Assembly (NCBI GenBank): GCA_022736715.1
Contig: DZDJ01000018.1
Location: 1-56,513, forward strand
Direction of reading: 5' to 3'
Origin: Edaphobacter aggregans
GTDB taxonomy: Bacteria; Acidobacteriota; Terriglobia; Terriglobales; Acidobacteriaceae
Length of the DNA: 56,513 bases
The translations under genes and the position numbers were made by a program. Positions within the stretch are counted from its first letter, which is position 1, and every line of letters starts with the position of its first letter. Below, piece after piece: positions 9,057-18,085 of the stretch. Under the pieces are notes generated by a model that made no database searches, was not told the DNA's origin, and worked only from the letters and a program-made list of their open reading frames with translations.

Positions 9057-10328
9057 ATGAAAGTGCTGGTGATTGGCGGGGGTGGCCGTGAACACGCCAT
9101 CGTTTGGGCTTTGCGCCGTTCTGCGCGCGTAACTGAGGTGGTCTGCGCGCCGGGCAATGGTGGCATTGCTCAGTTGGCCCGGTGCGTTCCCGTAAACCAG
9201 AAAGATCTGGATGATTTGCTGCAGGTCGTCTCTGCCGAAAACCCGGACCTGACCATTGTCGGGCCGGAGCTGCCGCTTTCCCTCGGCCTGGTGGACGAGC
9301 TGGAGCGCCGCGGACTGCGCGTCTTTGGGCCAACACAGGCGGCCGCGCAACTGGAGACCAGCAAGGCCTTTGCCAAGGAGTTCATGCAGCGCCATCGCAT
9401 TCCCACGGCGCATTACGCAGTCTGTACATCAGAGGCGGAAGTCAAGCAGGCCATCGGGCTCTTCCATGCGCCGCTGGTGGTCAAGGCAGATGGGCTGGCC
9501 GCCGGCAAGGGCGTGGTGATCTGTCAGACAAAAGAAGAAGCGCTGGAAACGGCCGCAGGCATCTTCAGCGGCAAACTGCTGGGCTCGGCAGATACAAAGC
9601 TGGTGCTGGAAGAGTTTCTGGAAGGCGAAGAGGTCTCCTTCCTGGTGTTGTGCGACGGCAAGCACGTGGCTCCGCTGGTTCCCGCGCAGGACCACAAGCG
9701 CATTGGCGAGGGCGACACCGGCCTGAACACCGGCGGCATGGGCGCCTACTCCACCGACCAGCTCATCGACAACCAGATGCGCGACTGGCTGCTGACGCAC
9801 ATTGCCCAGCCAGTGGTGGACGGCATGGCCGCCGAAGGCGCGCCCTTCCGCGGCATCCTGTACTGCGGGCTGATGATGACGCCGCGCGGACCGATGGTGC
9901 TGGAGTTCAACACCCGCTTTGGCGACCCGGAGACGCAGGCCGTGCTGATGCGGCTGGAGAGCGACATTCTGGACGCATTTGAGGCCTCCATCGATGGCCG
10001 CGTGAGCGAGACCCAGATGCAGTGGAGGCCCGGCGCTTCCGTCTGCATCATTGCTTCTTCCGCCGGTTATCCGGGCAGCTTCCGCAGTGGGCTGGAAATT
10101 ACCGGCCTCGATCGTGCCGCCGAAGTGGCCGGAGTGCAGGTCTTCCACTCAGGAACAGCGCTGGTAGAGGGCAAATATCTGACCGCGGGTGGCCGTGTAC
10201 TGGGCGCAACGGCTGCGGCGGAATCGCTGCAACAAGCCCTGGCGCTGGCCTATGAGGCACTGGGCACGATCCACTTCGATGGTATCTACTACCGCCACGA
10301 CATTGGACATCGCGCCCTGAAACTGTGA
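9057..10328 (+). CDS. purD: Phosphoribosylamine--glycine ligase
   Basis: PurD (GAR synthetase) couples 5-phosphoribosylamine with glycine using ATP in step two of purine synthesis. The 423-residue product opens with MKVLVIGGGGREHAI and shows ATP-grasp features (VVKADGLAAGKGVV, LEEFLEGEEVSFLVL, TGGMGAYS, LEFNTRFGDPETQ). Length is normal. GGAG at 9041-9044 could serve this ATG or one at 9048, which would add MGP. It is not clustered with purM/purN, which lie 11 kb away on the same strand. Confidence 0.97.
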   Translation: MKVLVIGGGGREHAIVWALRRSARVTEVVCAPGNGGIAQLARCVPVNQKDLDDLLQVVSAENPDLTIVGPELPLSLGLVDELERRGLRVFGPTQAAAQLETSKAFAKEFMQRHRIPTAHYAVCTSEAEVKQAIGLFHAPLVVKADGLAAGKGVVICQTKEEALETAAGIFSGKLLGSADTKLVLEEFLEGEEVSFLVLCDGKHVAPLVPAQDHKRIGEGDTGLNTGGMGAYSTDQLIDNQMRDWLLTHIAQPVVDGMAAEGAPFRGILYCGLMMTPRGPMVLEFNTRFGDPETQAVLMRLESDILDAFEASIDGRVSETQMQWRPGASVCIIASSAGYPGSFRSGLEITGLDRAAEVAGVQVFHSGTALVEGKYLTAGGRVLGATAAAESLQQALALAYEALGTIHFDGIYYRHDIGHRALKL

Positions 10329-10390
10329 CCCCGGAAACACTCTCTGCATCCAGCGCAGGGCCGCCGGAAGCCTCTTCATGCGAAGAGACT

Positions 10391-10666
10391 TCAGATGCCG
10401 ACGCCGTAGTCCACATCCGGTATGGAGTCACCCGCGTGGGAATAGTAGTCGTACGGGGTGCGCCGGTTGAACTTGTATCGCTGACGCAGTTCGCGTCCAA
10501 CGGCCACTCCCAGGGCCACCATCCCGACCCCGACCGACACCCAACCAATTGTCCTCAGCGTTTTGCCACCCATATCATCCTCAGCCACCGGCTCCGAAGC
10601 GGCGAGCGTAACTACCCTGTCCACGTCCGCCACCTTCTCAAAACGGCCTTTTCTGCCCTTCCCCAT
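10391..10666 (-). CDS. Small single-pass membrane protein
   Basis: This 91-residue product has a basic N-terminus (MGKGRKGRFEKV), one Gly/Val-rich hydrophobic segment (LRTIGWVSVGVGMVALGVAVG) and a Tyr/Asp-rich soluble tail (RRTPYDYYSHAG). I do not recognise a named family. It lies convergent to purD with a 62-bp gap. The frame is open upstream to 10780, but the ATG at 10666 gives the most protein-like N-terminus. Function unknown. Confidence 0.6.
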   Translation of the reverse strand: MGKGRKGRFEKVADVDRVVTLAASEPVAEDDMGGKTLRTIGWVSVGVGMVALGVAVGRELRQRYKFNRRTPYDYYSHAGDSIPDVDYGVGI

Positions 10667-10833
10667 ATCTGCATCATAGCGCACAGCCCGCAGTGCTGGC
10701 TTGCCGGATTCGCAGGGTGCCGTACAGTGTGTGTACCAGCAGGATTCCCCGCAAATCGCGCCACCGCATCGCGCTGCCACAGGATCGACGAAGCAATTTT
10801 CGTTTGGTCAACCGGTGGGGAGGATTTCTGTAA

Positions 10834-11871
10834 CTACCAGCCGTACTGCTCCACCCGCTTCAGCAGATGCAGCTTGCGCTCCGGCGGCAGAAAGCTGGCC
10901 TCCACGGAGTTGGCCGCCAGTTCGCGCATCTGCTCCAGCGTAAAGCCAAACTGCTCATGCGCAATCTGGTACTCGCCTGCCAGATCGCTGCCAAACATCG
11001 GCGGATCGTCGGAGTTGAGCGTCACCATCAGCCCCCGCTCAAAGTAGTCCTTCACCGGATGCGCGTCCAGGGCCGGGCAACAACCGGTCTTCACATTGCT
11101 GGTCATGCAGACCTCCACCGGAATCTGCTTTTCAGCCAGCACCTCCAGTAGTTCTGCATCATGCTGTGCCGCCAACCCATGTCCCAGCCGCTCTGCGCCG
11201 ATGTTGATGGCCGACCAGATGCTCTCCGGCCCCACCGACTCCCCGGCATGCGCGGTCAGCCGCAGGCCATTGTCGCGCGCCTCCGCATATAGATCCCGGA
11301 AAAGCTCGGCGCTGCCGCGGGCCTCATCCCCGCCAATGCCAATGCCGACGATGCTGGGCGCAATGCGGCGCAGCTCCGCGGCCTTGCGAAAGACGCGGGC
11401 ACCCTCTTCTGCGCCAAAATGCCGCACCGCATCAATAAGCCACAGCAGGCTGACGCCGAAGTCCTGCTCGCCGCGCAGGCGTCCGCGCTCAATGGCCTCA
11501 AAGAACGGGTCGACTTCGATCTTTTTCCAGTAGTAGATGATGCCGAAGGAGACATACGCCTCGGCATGCACCACACCCTGCCGGGCAAGGCCGCGCAGCA
11601 TGTTGTAGGTAATCAGCTCGTAGTCTTCCGGCGTGCGCAGGCGCTCGGTAACGGCCTTGAAGGCCATCAGAAAGCCGGTAAAGTCCTTGTACTGATATAG
11701 ATTGCGGGCCGCAGCCAGATCCAGCGGGGCCGCATCGTGCCGCTGGCTCAACTCCACCAGCGTTTCCGGGGCAATGGTGCCTTCCAGGTGCAGATGCAAC
11801 TCCGCCTTGGGCAGGCCGAGCAGCCACGAGGCCGCCTCTCCCGGATTGAATTTCTTTTCTCGCGGAGACAT
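10834..11871 (-). CDS. add: Adenosine deaminase
   Basis: The enzyme deaminates (deoxy)adenosine to (deoxy)inosine in purine salvage. The 345-residue product has the amidohydrolase zinc motif HLHLEGT, the HAGES motif carrying the catalytic Glu partner region, ERLGHG, and LNSDDPPMFGSDL with the metal-binding Asp pair. A substrate shift to adenine or aminofutalosine cannot be excluded by eye. The window also encodes MqnA, and an Add-like aminofutalosine deaminase can act in the same route. The ATG at 11871 is preferred over a TTG two codons upstream. Confidence 0.88.
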   Translation of the reverse strand: MSPREKKFNPGEAASWLLGLPKAELHLHLEGTIAPETLVELSQRHDAAPLDLAAARNLYQYKDFTGFLMAFKAVTERLRTPEDYELITYNMLRGLARQGVVHAEAYVSFGIIYYWKKIEVDPFFEAIERGRLRGEQDFGVSLLWLIDAVRHFGAEEGARVFRKAAELRRIAPSIVGIGIGGDEARGSAELFRDLYAEARDNGLRLTAHAGESVGPESIWSAINIGAERLGHGLAAQHDAELLEVLAEKQIPVEVCMTSNVKTGCCPALDAHPVKDYFERGLMVTLNSDDPPMFGSDLAGEYQIAHEQFGFTLEQMRELAANSVEASFLPPERKLHLLKRVEQYGW

Positions 11872-11904
11872 CTTCAACAGTCTACGCGCAGTGGCAGGGC
11901 CCTG

Positions 11905-13509
11905 CTACCGCGCGCCCGGCTTGGCGCAGAACTCACTGCGCTTGCGGCTGTAAAGGACGTAAACCACCAGCCCAATGACCAGCCACACCACAAAGCGCGT
12001 CCAGGTAATGATGGGCAGCCCCATCATCAGCAGGAAGCAGAACAGGATGCTGAGCACCGGAATTACCGGCCCGCCCGGCACCCGGAAGCCGCGGCGACGC
12101 TCCGGCTCGCGGTATCGCAGGATCAGTACGCCTACCGAGACCAGCACAAAGGCAAAGAGCGTGCCAATGTTCGAAAGATCGGCCAGCGTGCCAATGTCAA
12201 ACAACCCGGCCGGAATGCCCACTACTAGGCCAGCCACCCAGGTGGCGACATCCGGCGTGCGGTAGCGGGGATGCACCCGGCTGAAGACCTTGGGCAGCAG
12301 GCAATCGCGCGACATGGCAAACCACACGCGGGACTGGCCCAGCTGATAGACCAGGATGGACGAGATCATGCCCATCATGGCGCCCAGCAGCACCACCAGA
12401 TGCACCCAGTGCAGGCTGTGCCCGCCCGGCTGCAGCGAGAGTTTCTTAAGCGCATTCACCACCGGAGCGGCATCGTCCACCATGGACTGCCACGGCACCA
12501 ACCCGGTGAGCACCACCGCCACAGCCACATACAGGATGGTACAGACCACCAGCGTGGCGATGATGCCGATTGGCACGTCCCGCTGCGGATTGCGGCACTC
12601 CTCGGCTGCCGTGGAGACCGAATCGAACCCGATGTAGGTGAAGAAAATGATGGAGCCGCCGGTCAGCACGCCCGACCAGCCATTCGGCATGAAAGGGTGC
12701 CAGTTGCTGGGATGGATGAAATGGGCCGCTGCAGTGACAAACAGCAGAATGGCGGAGATTTTGAGCACCACCATCATGTTGTTGGCCTCGGCCGACTCGC
12801 GTATGCCGCGCACCAGCACAATCGTGAGCAGCATCACGATGAGGAACGCCGGAATGTTGAAGCCGAAGTGCCAGCCGGGGTTGTAGAGTGCGTGCCCCTG
12901 CAAATTCTGCAAACCGCCGGGCAGGAAGGCAGGCGAAATCCATCGGGCGGAAGGATGCAGACCGAACCAGTCCAGCAGGCCCACCATGTGCGCGGCAAAA
13001 CCAACGCTCACCGTCATGTTGCTGCCAGCGTATTCCAGAATCAGGTCCCAGCCGATGATCCAGGCGATCAGTTCGCCCAGCGTGGCGTAGGTATACGTGT
13101 AGGCGCTGCCGGCGATGGGGATCATCGAGGCCAGCTCGGCATAACACAACCCGGTGAGAGCGCAGACGGTCGCCACCAGGATCAGCGACAAGGCCAGCGC
13201 CGGCCCGGCGCCAGGGCGGCCCGCCAAAGCCGAATGATGAATGATGTAGTCCAGCAGCGGCGCGTTCAGGATCGACTTGGTGTCGAACTTTTCCCCGGAA
13301 ATGGCCGTGCCGATGACGGTAAAAATACCCGACCCGATCACCGCTCCGATGCCCAGCGCTGTCAACGAAACCGGCCCAAGGGTTTTCTTCAAAGCATGTT
13401 CGGAGTGCTCCGACTCGTGGATCAGCTTGTCGATGGACTTGGTTGCGAAGATTTGCCTGGCCAGGGTAGTTGCTCCTGCAATGGAATAATACGGGAATTG
13501 TTGCCGCAT
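11905..13509 (-). CDS. APC-superfamily amino acid permease
   Basis: This 534-residue integral inner-membrane protein has roughly 12-14 hydrophobic segments. The APC landmark GIGAVIGSGIFTVIG is in the first helix, and CYAELASMIPIAGSAYTYTYA and FTYIGFDSVSTAAEECRNPQ follow, typical of the cationic amino-acid transporter (CAT/YhdG-like) branch. It likely takes up a basic or other amino acid by proton symport; the substrate cannot be read from sequence. It ends 34 bp from the start of add, so the two may be cotranscribed. The ATG at 13509 gives MRQQFPYYS; the frame extends upstream without a better start. Confidence 0.9.
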   Translation of the reverse strand: MRQQFPYYSIAGATTLARQIFATKSIDKLIHESEHSEHALKKTLGPVSLTALGIGAVIGSGIFTVIGTAISGEKFDTKSILNAPLLDYIIHHSALAGRPGAGPALALSLILVATVCALTGLCYAELASMIPIAGSAYTYTYATLGELIAWIIGWDLILEYAGSNMTVSVGFAAHMVGLLDWFGLHPSARWISPAFLPGGLQNLQGHALYNPGWHFGFNIPAFLIVMLLTIVLVRGIRESAEANNMMVVLKISAILLFVTAAAHFIHPSNWHPFMPNGWSGVLTGGSIIFFTYIGFDSVSTAAEECRNPQRDVPIGIIATLVVCTILYVAVAVVLTGLVPWQSMVDDAAPVVNALKKLSLQPGGHSLHWVHLVVLLGAMMGMISSILVYQLGQSRVWFAMSRDCLLPKVFSRVHPRYRTPDVATWVAGLVVGIPAGLFDIGTLADLSNIGTLFAFVLVSVGVLILRYREPERRRGFRVPGGPVIPVLSILFCFLLMMGLPIITWTRFVVWLVIGLVVYVLYSRKRSEFCAKPGAR

Positions 13510-13537
13510 GCTTTCACTACGAACGACCATGCTACAA

Positions 13538-13566
13538 CAAGGGCGAACCATTGCGGCCCGCCCTTG
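13538..13566 (-). terminator. Hairpin between the basic mini-gene and the permease
   Basis: CAAGGGCG (13538-13545) pairs with CGCCCTTG (13559-13566) around a 13-nt loop. It lies downstream of the leftward mini-gene and just upstream of the permease start. The U-tract is poor (TTGTTGT), so it may be an attenuator rather than a full terminator. Confidence 0.4.
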
Positions 13567-13606
13567 TGTTGTTTCCTGTTTGTATTGGCCGCGCTGCGGC
13601 CTGGTG

Positions 13607-13762
13607 TTAGCGCTTGCCGAGGCTGCGGCCCATCTTCCTGATCCTCTGCTTGTTGGAGCCGCGCGGCGTGGTGCGCTTGGCCTTGGGGGCAGCCTTCTTA
13701 CGGGCTGTGCGTTTTACTTTTTTCCGTTCTACCTTGTCTTCAATGCTCTTCGTATTTGCCAT
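13607..13762 (-). CDS. 51-residue highly basic protein
   Basis: The product begins MANTKSIEDKVERKKVKRT and continues with Lys/Arg/Ala/Pro-rich sequence to MGRSLGKR. Its composition resembles ribosome-associated or nucleoid peptides; I do not recognise a family. A purine-rich GAAAAGAGACTGAG precedes the ATG. It ends upstream of the permease and starts 38 bp after the helicase stop, so it may be part of the helicase transcript. Confidence 0.6.
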   Translation of the reverse strand: MANTKSIEDKVERKKVKRTARKKAAPKAKRTTPRGSNKQRIRKMGRSLGKR

Positions 13763-13799
13763 CTCAGTCTCTTTTCTAAAACCTGCCGGAATCGGCGGC

Positions 13800-16553
13800 T
13801 CACAAGCGTTCCAGCTGGGCAAATTTTTCTACCAGCTTTTTAATACCGTGACTCGCAAATTGTACCGTAATCTTGGCATCTTCCCCATCCCCCTCGCGGC
13901 GGAAGACCACCCCCTCACCATATTTCGGGTGGCGAACACGCTGTCCATTGCGTAATCCGGACTTGCCCGCAGGCTCCGGCGCGTCCACTTTTGGCCGGGA
14001 AAAGCCCTTGCCTTTCGCACCGAAAAACTGCGCAATGTTGTCAATGGAATCCGGCTTTGCTCCGGATTTTCCATAGGACGATGCGGCCCTGCCCGCGGAC
14101 TGCGGGCGCTGGTCCTCATCCTCGTAGCTGTAGTGGCGCTCGCTCTCGTAGCCGCCGCGTTGTCCGCCGTATCGATTGCCATACCCGCCGCCGTAACTGC
14201 CAGCCTCACTCCACGCTGGCCGCTGTGCCGGGCTGCCCAGGTCCTCCATTAGATGGGCCGGGACCTCTTCCAGAAAACGCGAGGCCGTACTGGCCTCCGG
14301 CATATCGTTGCCATAGCGGCGGCGATAGCGTGCCCGCGTCAGGACGAGCGTGTCCATGGCGCGCGTCATGCCCACGTAGCACAAGCGGCGCTCCTCTTCG
14401 AGTCCGTTGGGATCGTTGAAGGTGCGCGAGTGCGGAAAAATACCCTCTTCCATGCCGGAAAGAAAGACCAGCGGAAACTCCAGCCCTTTGGCGGCGTGCA
14501 GTGTCATCAGCGTAACGCGGGCATCGGCGTTGTACTGGTCCACGTCGCTCACCAGCGCCGCGTGGTCCAGAAACTCGGCCAGCGTCTCCCCGCGCTCCTG
14601 CGCATCCTGCGCGGCATTGGCCAGTTCTTTCAGGTTTTCCATGCGGGAGAAGGACTCCGGTGTGCCTTCGTCCTCCAGCGCGCGGATGTAGCCGCTGCGA
14701 TCGTTGAGAAATTTGATCAGCTCCGGCAGCGTAGCCGGATCGCCCGGCGCGCGAAAACCCTCTACCCGCTCCTGCGACTCGGCCTTTTCCGCAGCCTTCT
14801 GCCTGGTTTCCAACTGGCGGCGCAGCGGCGAGGCCTCCTCGGCAAGAAACGGATTGAACTGCACTGGATCGAGCGGCGCAAGATCAAGCAGCGCAGACCC
14901 GGCCTGTTCAGGCTCCATCTGCTCTGGCGCAAAACTTACCGCAGCAGCATCCTCCAGCGGCTCTTCCAGCGCATCTCCAAAATCGAAACTGGTGTCGAAG
15001 AGCATCTCCTGCTCCTCCGCAAACTGCTCCCCGCTTCCTGTTTCCCGCTCCCTGCTCCCTGGTTTCTGGTCCTCCCCCACGTCCTGCTGCAGTTTTGTGG
15101 CAAAGCCGGCTCCCAGCATGGCGCGGGCATCTTCAATCAGGCGGCGGAAGCCCTCCAGCGCCGTCAGCGCGCGCTGCGGCAGCAACCGCTCCGCAATGGC
15201 CTGGCCGATGGCCGTCCAGGTGCTGACGCCGGTTTCCAGCGCCAGCCGCTCCAGCGTCTCCATCGTCGACTTGCCGATGCCGCGTGCCGGGGTATTGACG
15301 ACGCGCGCCAGCGAGATGGAGTCCTGCGGGTTCTGCACCAGCTTCAGGTAGCAGAGCATGTCCTTGATTTCCGCCCGCTCGTAGAAAGAGAAGCCTCCGA
15401 CCATCGTGTACTGGATGGCGTAGCGGCGCAGCGCCTCTTCCACCAGGCGCGACTGCGAGTTGGTGCGGTAGAGCACCGCGCAACGCGGCTGCTCTTCCTG
15501 CTCGCCCGCCGTGCGCAGATATTTCTGAATGCGGTCCGCAATGAACAGTGCTTCGTTTTCGCCGTCCGGCCCTTCGTAGTAGCCAATCAGCGGGCCGCCC
15601 TCGCGGGCCGTCCACAACTCCTTGCCTTTGCGCTGCGTGTTGTTGCGCACCACGGCGGAAGCACCTTCCAGTATCACCTGTGACGAGCGGTAGTTCTGCT
15701 CCAGCCGGATGGTTCTGACCTCAGGAAAGTCCTTCTCGAATTCCAGAATGTTGCGGATGTCCGCGCCACGCCAGCTATAAATGCTCTGGTCCTCATCGCC
15801 CACCACGCAGACGTTGTGCTCTGCGCCCGCCAGCAGCTTCATCAGCTCGTACTGCGGACGATTGGTGTCCTGATACTCATCAATCAGGATGTGGCGATAG
15901 CGGCGGTTATACCGCTCGCGCACCTCACTGGACGATTTCAGCAGCCGCACCGTTTCCAGCAGCAGATCGTCGAAGTCCAGCGCGTTGGCCTTGGCCAGTT
16001 CCTTGCGATAAATCTCAAAAATATGCGCAATGCGTTCTTCCAGCGGATTGCTGGATGCCAAGAAGTACTCCTGCGGGTCGATCATGTGGTTCTTGGCCCA
16101 GGAGATTTTGCTGAGCACCACGCGCGGCTTCAGTTGCTTGTCATCCACTCCCAGCCGCTTGAGCGCCTGCTTCACGACGGCCTGCTGGTCGGTTTCGTCA
16201 TAAATGGCGAAGTCCTTCGTCAGCCCGGTGTTGCCAATGCGCAGCGCCTCAATGTCTCGCCGCAGCACGCGCACGCAGAAGGAGTGGAAGGTGCAGAGCA
16301 GTGGCTTCGCCAGCGAGCCGTGGCCCAGCAGCTTCTCCACCCGCCCGGCCATTTCAGCAGAGGCCTTGTTGGTGAAAGTGACGGCAAGGATGGAGTCCGG
16401 CGCGGCGCCGCACTGGTCGATCAGGTATGCGATGCGGTGTGTGATGACACGCGTCTTGCCCGATCCTGCTCCGGCAAGGATCAGCACTGGCCCTTTGACG
16501 GCCTCCACCGCAGCCCTCTGCTGCGGATTCATCTTTTCCAGTAATTGCTGCAC
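13800..16553 (-). CDS. pcrA: UvrD/PcrA-type DNA helicase
   Basis: This superfamily 1A 3'-5' helicase acts in nucleotide-excision and recombination control. The 917-residue product has Walker A GAGSGKT at 28-34, then LIDEYQDTN, GDEDQSIYSWRGAD, LEQNYRS, TLHAAKGLEF and EEERRLCYVGMTRA. The C-terminal RNA-polymerase-binding Tudor-like domain includes RVRHPKYGEGVV. A GTG at 16553 with AAGGAGG upstream is the likely start (MQQLLEKMNPQQRAAVE); an ATG at 16532 is the alternative. Unusual is an acidic, low-complexity insert at about residues 490-600, making it longer than the roughly 720-residue norm. A Gly/Tyr-rich linker precedes the tail domain. Confidence 0.95.
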   Translation of the reverse strand: MQQLLEKMNPQQRAAVEAVKGPVLILAGAGSGKTRVITHRIAYLIDQCGAAPDSILAVTFTNKASAEMAGRVEKLLGHGSLAKPLLCTFHSFCVRVLRRDIEALRIGNTGLTKDFAIYDETDQQAVVKQALKRLGVDDKQLKPRVVLSKISWAKNHMIDPQEYFLASSNPLEERIAHIFEIYRKELAKANALDFDDLLLETVRLLKSSSEVRERYNRRYRHILIDEYQDTNRPQYELMKLLAGAEHNVCVVGDEDQSIYSWRGADIRNILEFEKDFPEVRTIRLEQNYRSSQVILEGASAVVRNNTQRKGKELWTAREGGPLIGYYEGPDGENEALFIADRIQKYLRTAGEQEEQPRCAVLYRTNSQSRLVEEALRRYAIQYTMVGGFSFYERAEIKDMLCYLKLVQNPQDSISLARVVNTPARGIGKSTMETLERLALETGVSTWTAIGQAIAERLLPQRALTALEGFRRLIEDARAMLGAGFATKLQQDVGEDQKPGSRERETGSGEQFAEEQEMLFDTSFDFGDALEEPLEDAAAVSFAPEQMEPEQAGSALLDLAPLDPVQFNPFLAEEASPLRRQLETRQKAAEKAESQERVEGFRAPGDPATLPELIKFLNDRSGYIRALEDEGTPESFSRMENLKELANAAQDAQERGETLAEFLDHAALVSDVDQYNADARVTLMTLHAAKGLEFPLVFLSGMEEGIFPHSRTFNDPNGLEEERRLCYVGMTRAMDTLVLTRARYRRRYGNDMPEASTASRFLEEVPAHLMEDLGSPAQRPAWSEAGSYGGGYGNRYGGQRGGYESERHYSYEDEDQRPQSAGRAASSYGKSGAKPDSIDNIAQFFGAKGKGFSRPKVDAPEPAGKSGLRNGQRVRHPKYGEGVVFRREGDGEDAKITVQFASHGIKKLVEKFAQLERL

Positions 16554-16630
16554 TGCTGCTCCGTTCCTCCTTCCAGTGTACCGCTGCCCGCATGAGGATA
16601 TTCTGGAAGGAGATGAGTTCCTCAGGTGAT

Positions 16631-17227
16631 ATGAAACGTAATCTTTGTGTCTTCTGCGCGTCCAACATGGGCACGCGGGAGGAATACCGCGTTGCCGCGG
16701 AAGAACTGGGTAAGGCCCTGGTCGAAGCTGGTTACGGACTGGTTTACGGCGGCGCAACCGTCGGCCTGATGGGCGCCGTTGCCGATGCCGTGATCCACGC
16801 CGGGGGCGAAGTGATTGGCGTGATTCCGCAGGTGCTGATGAAGCAGGAGGTGGCGCACACCGGACTGACCGAACTGCACGTGGTCGGCAGCATGCACGAA
16901 CGCAAAGCGCTGATGGCCAGCCGCTCCGATGCGTTTGTGGCGCTGCCTGGCGGCTTTGGCACGCTGGAGGAGTTCTGCGAAGTGCTGACGTGGCTGCAGC
17001 TGCGCATCCACAACAAGCCATGCCTGCTGCTCAACGTCTGCGGCTATTACGATGGCCTGCTCACGTTTCTGGACCACGCGGTTGCCGAAGGCACGCTGAA
17101 AGCCAAAAATCGCGCGCTAATACTAGTGGCGAACACCGTACAAGATGCCTTGGCGCAGATTGCCGCAGCATGGGCACAGCTTGCCGAAACCAAACCAGCC
17201 GAGAATCCGCTGGGCCTGCAACCGTAA
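16631..17227 (+). CDS. LOG-family nucleotide phosphoribohydrolase
   Basis: The 198-residue product belongs to the LOG / TIGR00730 family that cleaves nucleoside monophosphates (AMP or cytokinin ribotides) to free base and ribose 5-phosphate. Family marks are CVFCASNMG at the N-terminus, GLVYGGATVGLMGAVADA, and the PGGFGTLEEFCE active-site motif. It is divergent from the helicase with a 77-bp gap. The ATG at 16631 opens the conserved sequence; ATGs at 16592 and 16613 give short extensions with the GGAAGGAG tract placed too close. Confidence 0.9.
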   Translation: MKRNLCVFCASNMGTREEYRVAAEELGKALVEAGYGLVYGGATVGLMGAVADAVIHAGGEVIGVIPQVLMKQEVAHTGLTELHVVGSMHERKALMASRSDAFVALPGGFGTLEEFCEVLTWLQLRIHNKPCLLLNVCGYYDGLLTFLDHAVAEGTLKAKNRALILVANTVQDALAQIAAAWAQLAETKPAENPLGLQP

Positions 17228-17283
17228 ACCGCGCTACATCTGGTTGATGTCGATGCTTTCCAGAAATTGGATGGGGAGCGCCG

Positions 17284-17943
17284 CTATCGTACACCAGCCG
17301 TCTCTGACGCCAGCGGATGGAAATACTGCTTGCCCTTCACCGGCTCTGCAATGCGGCGCAGCAGCAGTTGCAGGTCCTGTTCGCTGTTGACGAAGTCGAT
17401 CTCCGAAGTGTTCACCACCAGCAGGTCGGACGCGGAGTAGTGGAAAAAGAAGTGTTCGTAGGCCTCGGCCACCTGCTCCAGATAGCCATCGCTGATGTCC
17501 CGCTCGCCCGGCACTCCTTTGCGCCGGAGACGGGTCTTCATCACCTCTGGCGTGGCCTGCAGATAGAGGACGAGGTCCGGCATCCGCATCTGCTCACGGA
17601 AGGACTGGTAGTAGCGGTTATATAGCTCCAGTTCCGCATCTGTCAGGTTGATGTAGGCAAAGATCTTGTCTTTCTCAAAGATGTAGTCGGAAACCACCGG
17701 CTGTCCGCCCTGCTCCGGCTGCTGGCGCAACTGCTCGTAGCGCTGCATCAGGAACCACATCTGCGCGGCAAAGCCCATACCGGGTTCCATCTGGTAAAAG
17801 CGGTCCAGAAAAGGGTTGTTCTCAGGCTCTGCTATACGCCGGGCACCCAGCTTCTGCGCCAGAATGCGCGCCAGCGTCGATTTGCCCACGCGGATGGGGC
17901 CCTCAACGGCAATATGAAAAGGAAAACGAGCAGATTCAGTCAT
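17284..17943 (-). CDS. Deoxynucleoside kinase family protein
   Basis: The 219-residue product matches the deoxyadenosine/deoxyguanosine kinase (dNK) family, which salvages deoxynucleosides. It has a P-loop GPIRVGKST (usually GPIGVGKT/S), SDYIFEKDKIFAYINL with the Asp/Glu substrate region, and a lid-type arginine stretch TRLRRKGVPGERDI. The ATG at 17943 has GAGGG 12 nt upstream; an ATG at 17955 sits almost on that site. It is divergent from the deacetylase gene at 18086. Which deoxynucleoside is used cannot be told. Confidence 0.85.
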   Translation of the reverse strand: MTESARFPFHIAVEGPIRVGKSTLARILAQKLGARRIAEPENNPFLDRFYQMEPGMGFAAQMWFLMQRYEQLRQQPEQGGQPVVSDYIFEKDKIFAYINLTDAELELYNRYYQSFREQMRMPDLVLYLQATPEVMKTRLRRKGVPGERDISDGYLEQVAEAYEHFFFHYSASDLLVVNTSEIDFVNSEQDLQLLLRRIAEPVKGKQYFHPLASETAGVR

Positions 17944-18085
17944 AACTCTAGTCATCCCTCAATCGAAAGCGAATAAAAGACGAAATTATCATGCCTGTGG
18001 GGAGCACGCCAGTAACACTCCGGGTTCGCCCTGCGGCTTTGGTCTTCCGCCGAAATCAGAAAATTTTGCGTAGACTGAAAAAGCT

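Noticed and set aside
16592-16613. Longer start for the LOG-family gene
   Set aside because: ATGs at 16592 and 16613 leave the GGAAGGAG tract inside or directly touching the start codon, whereas the conserved sequence begins at 16631.
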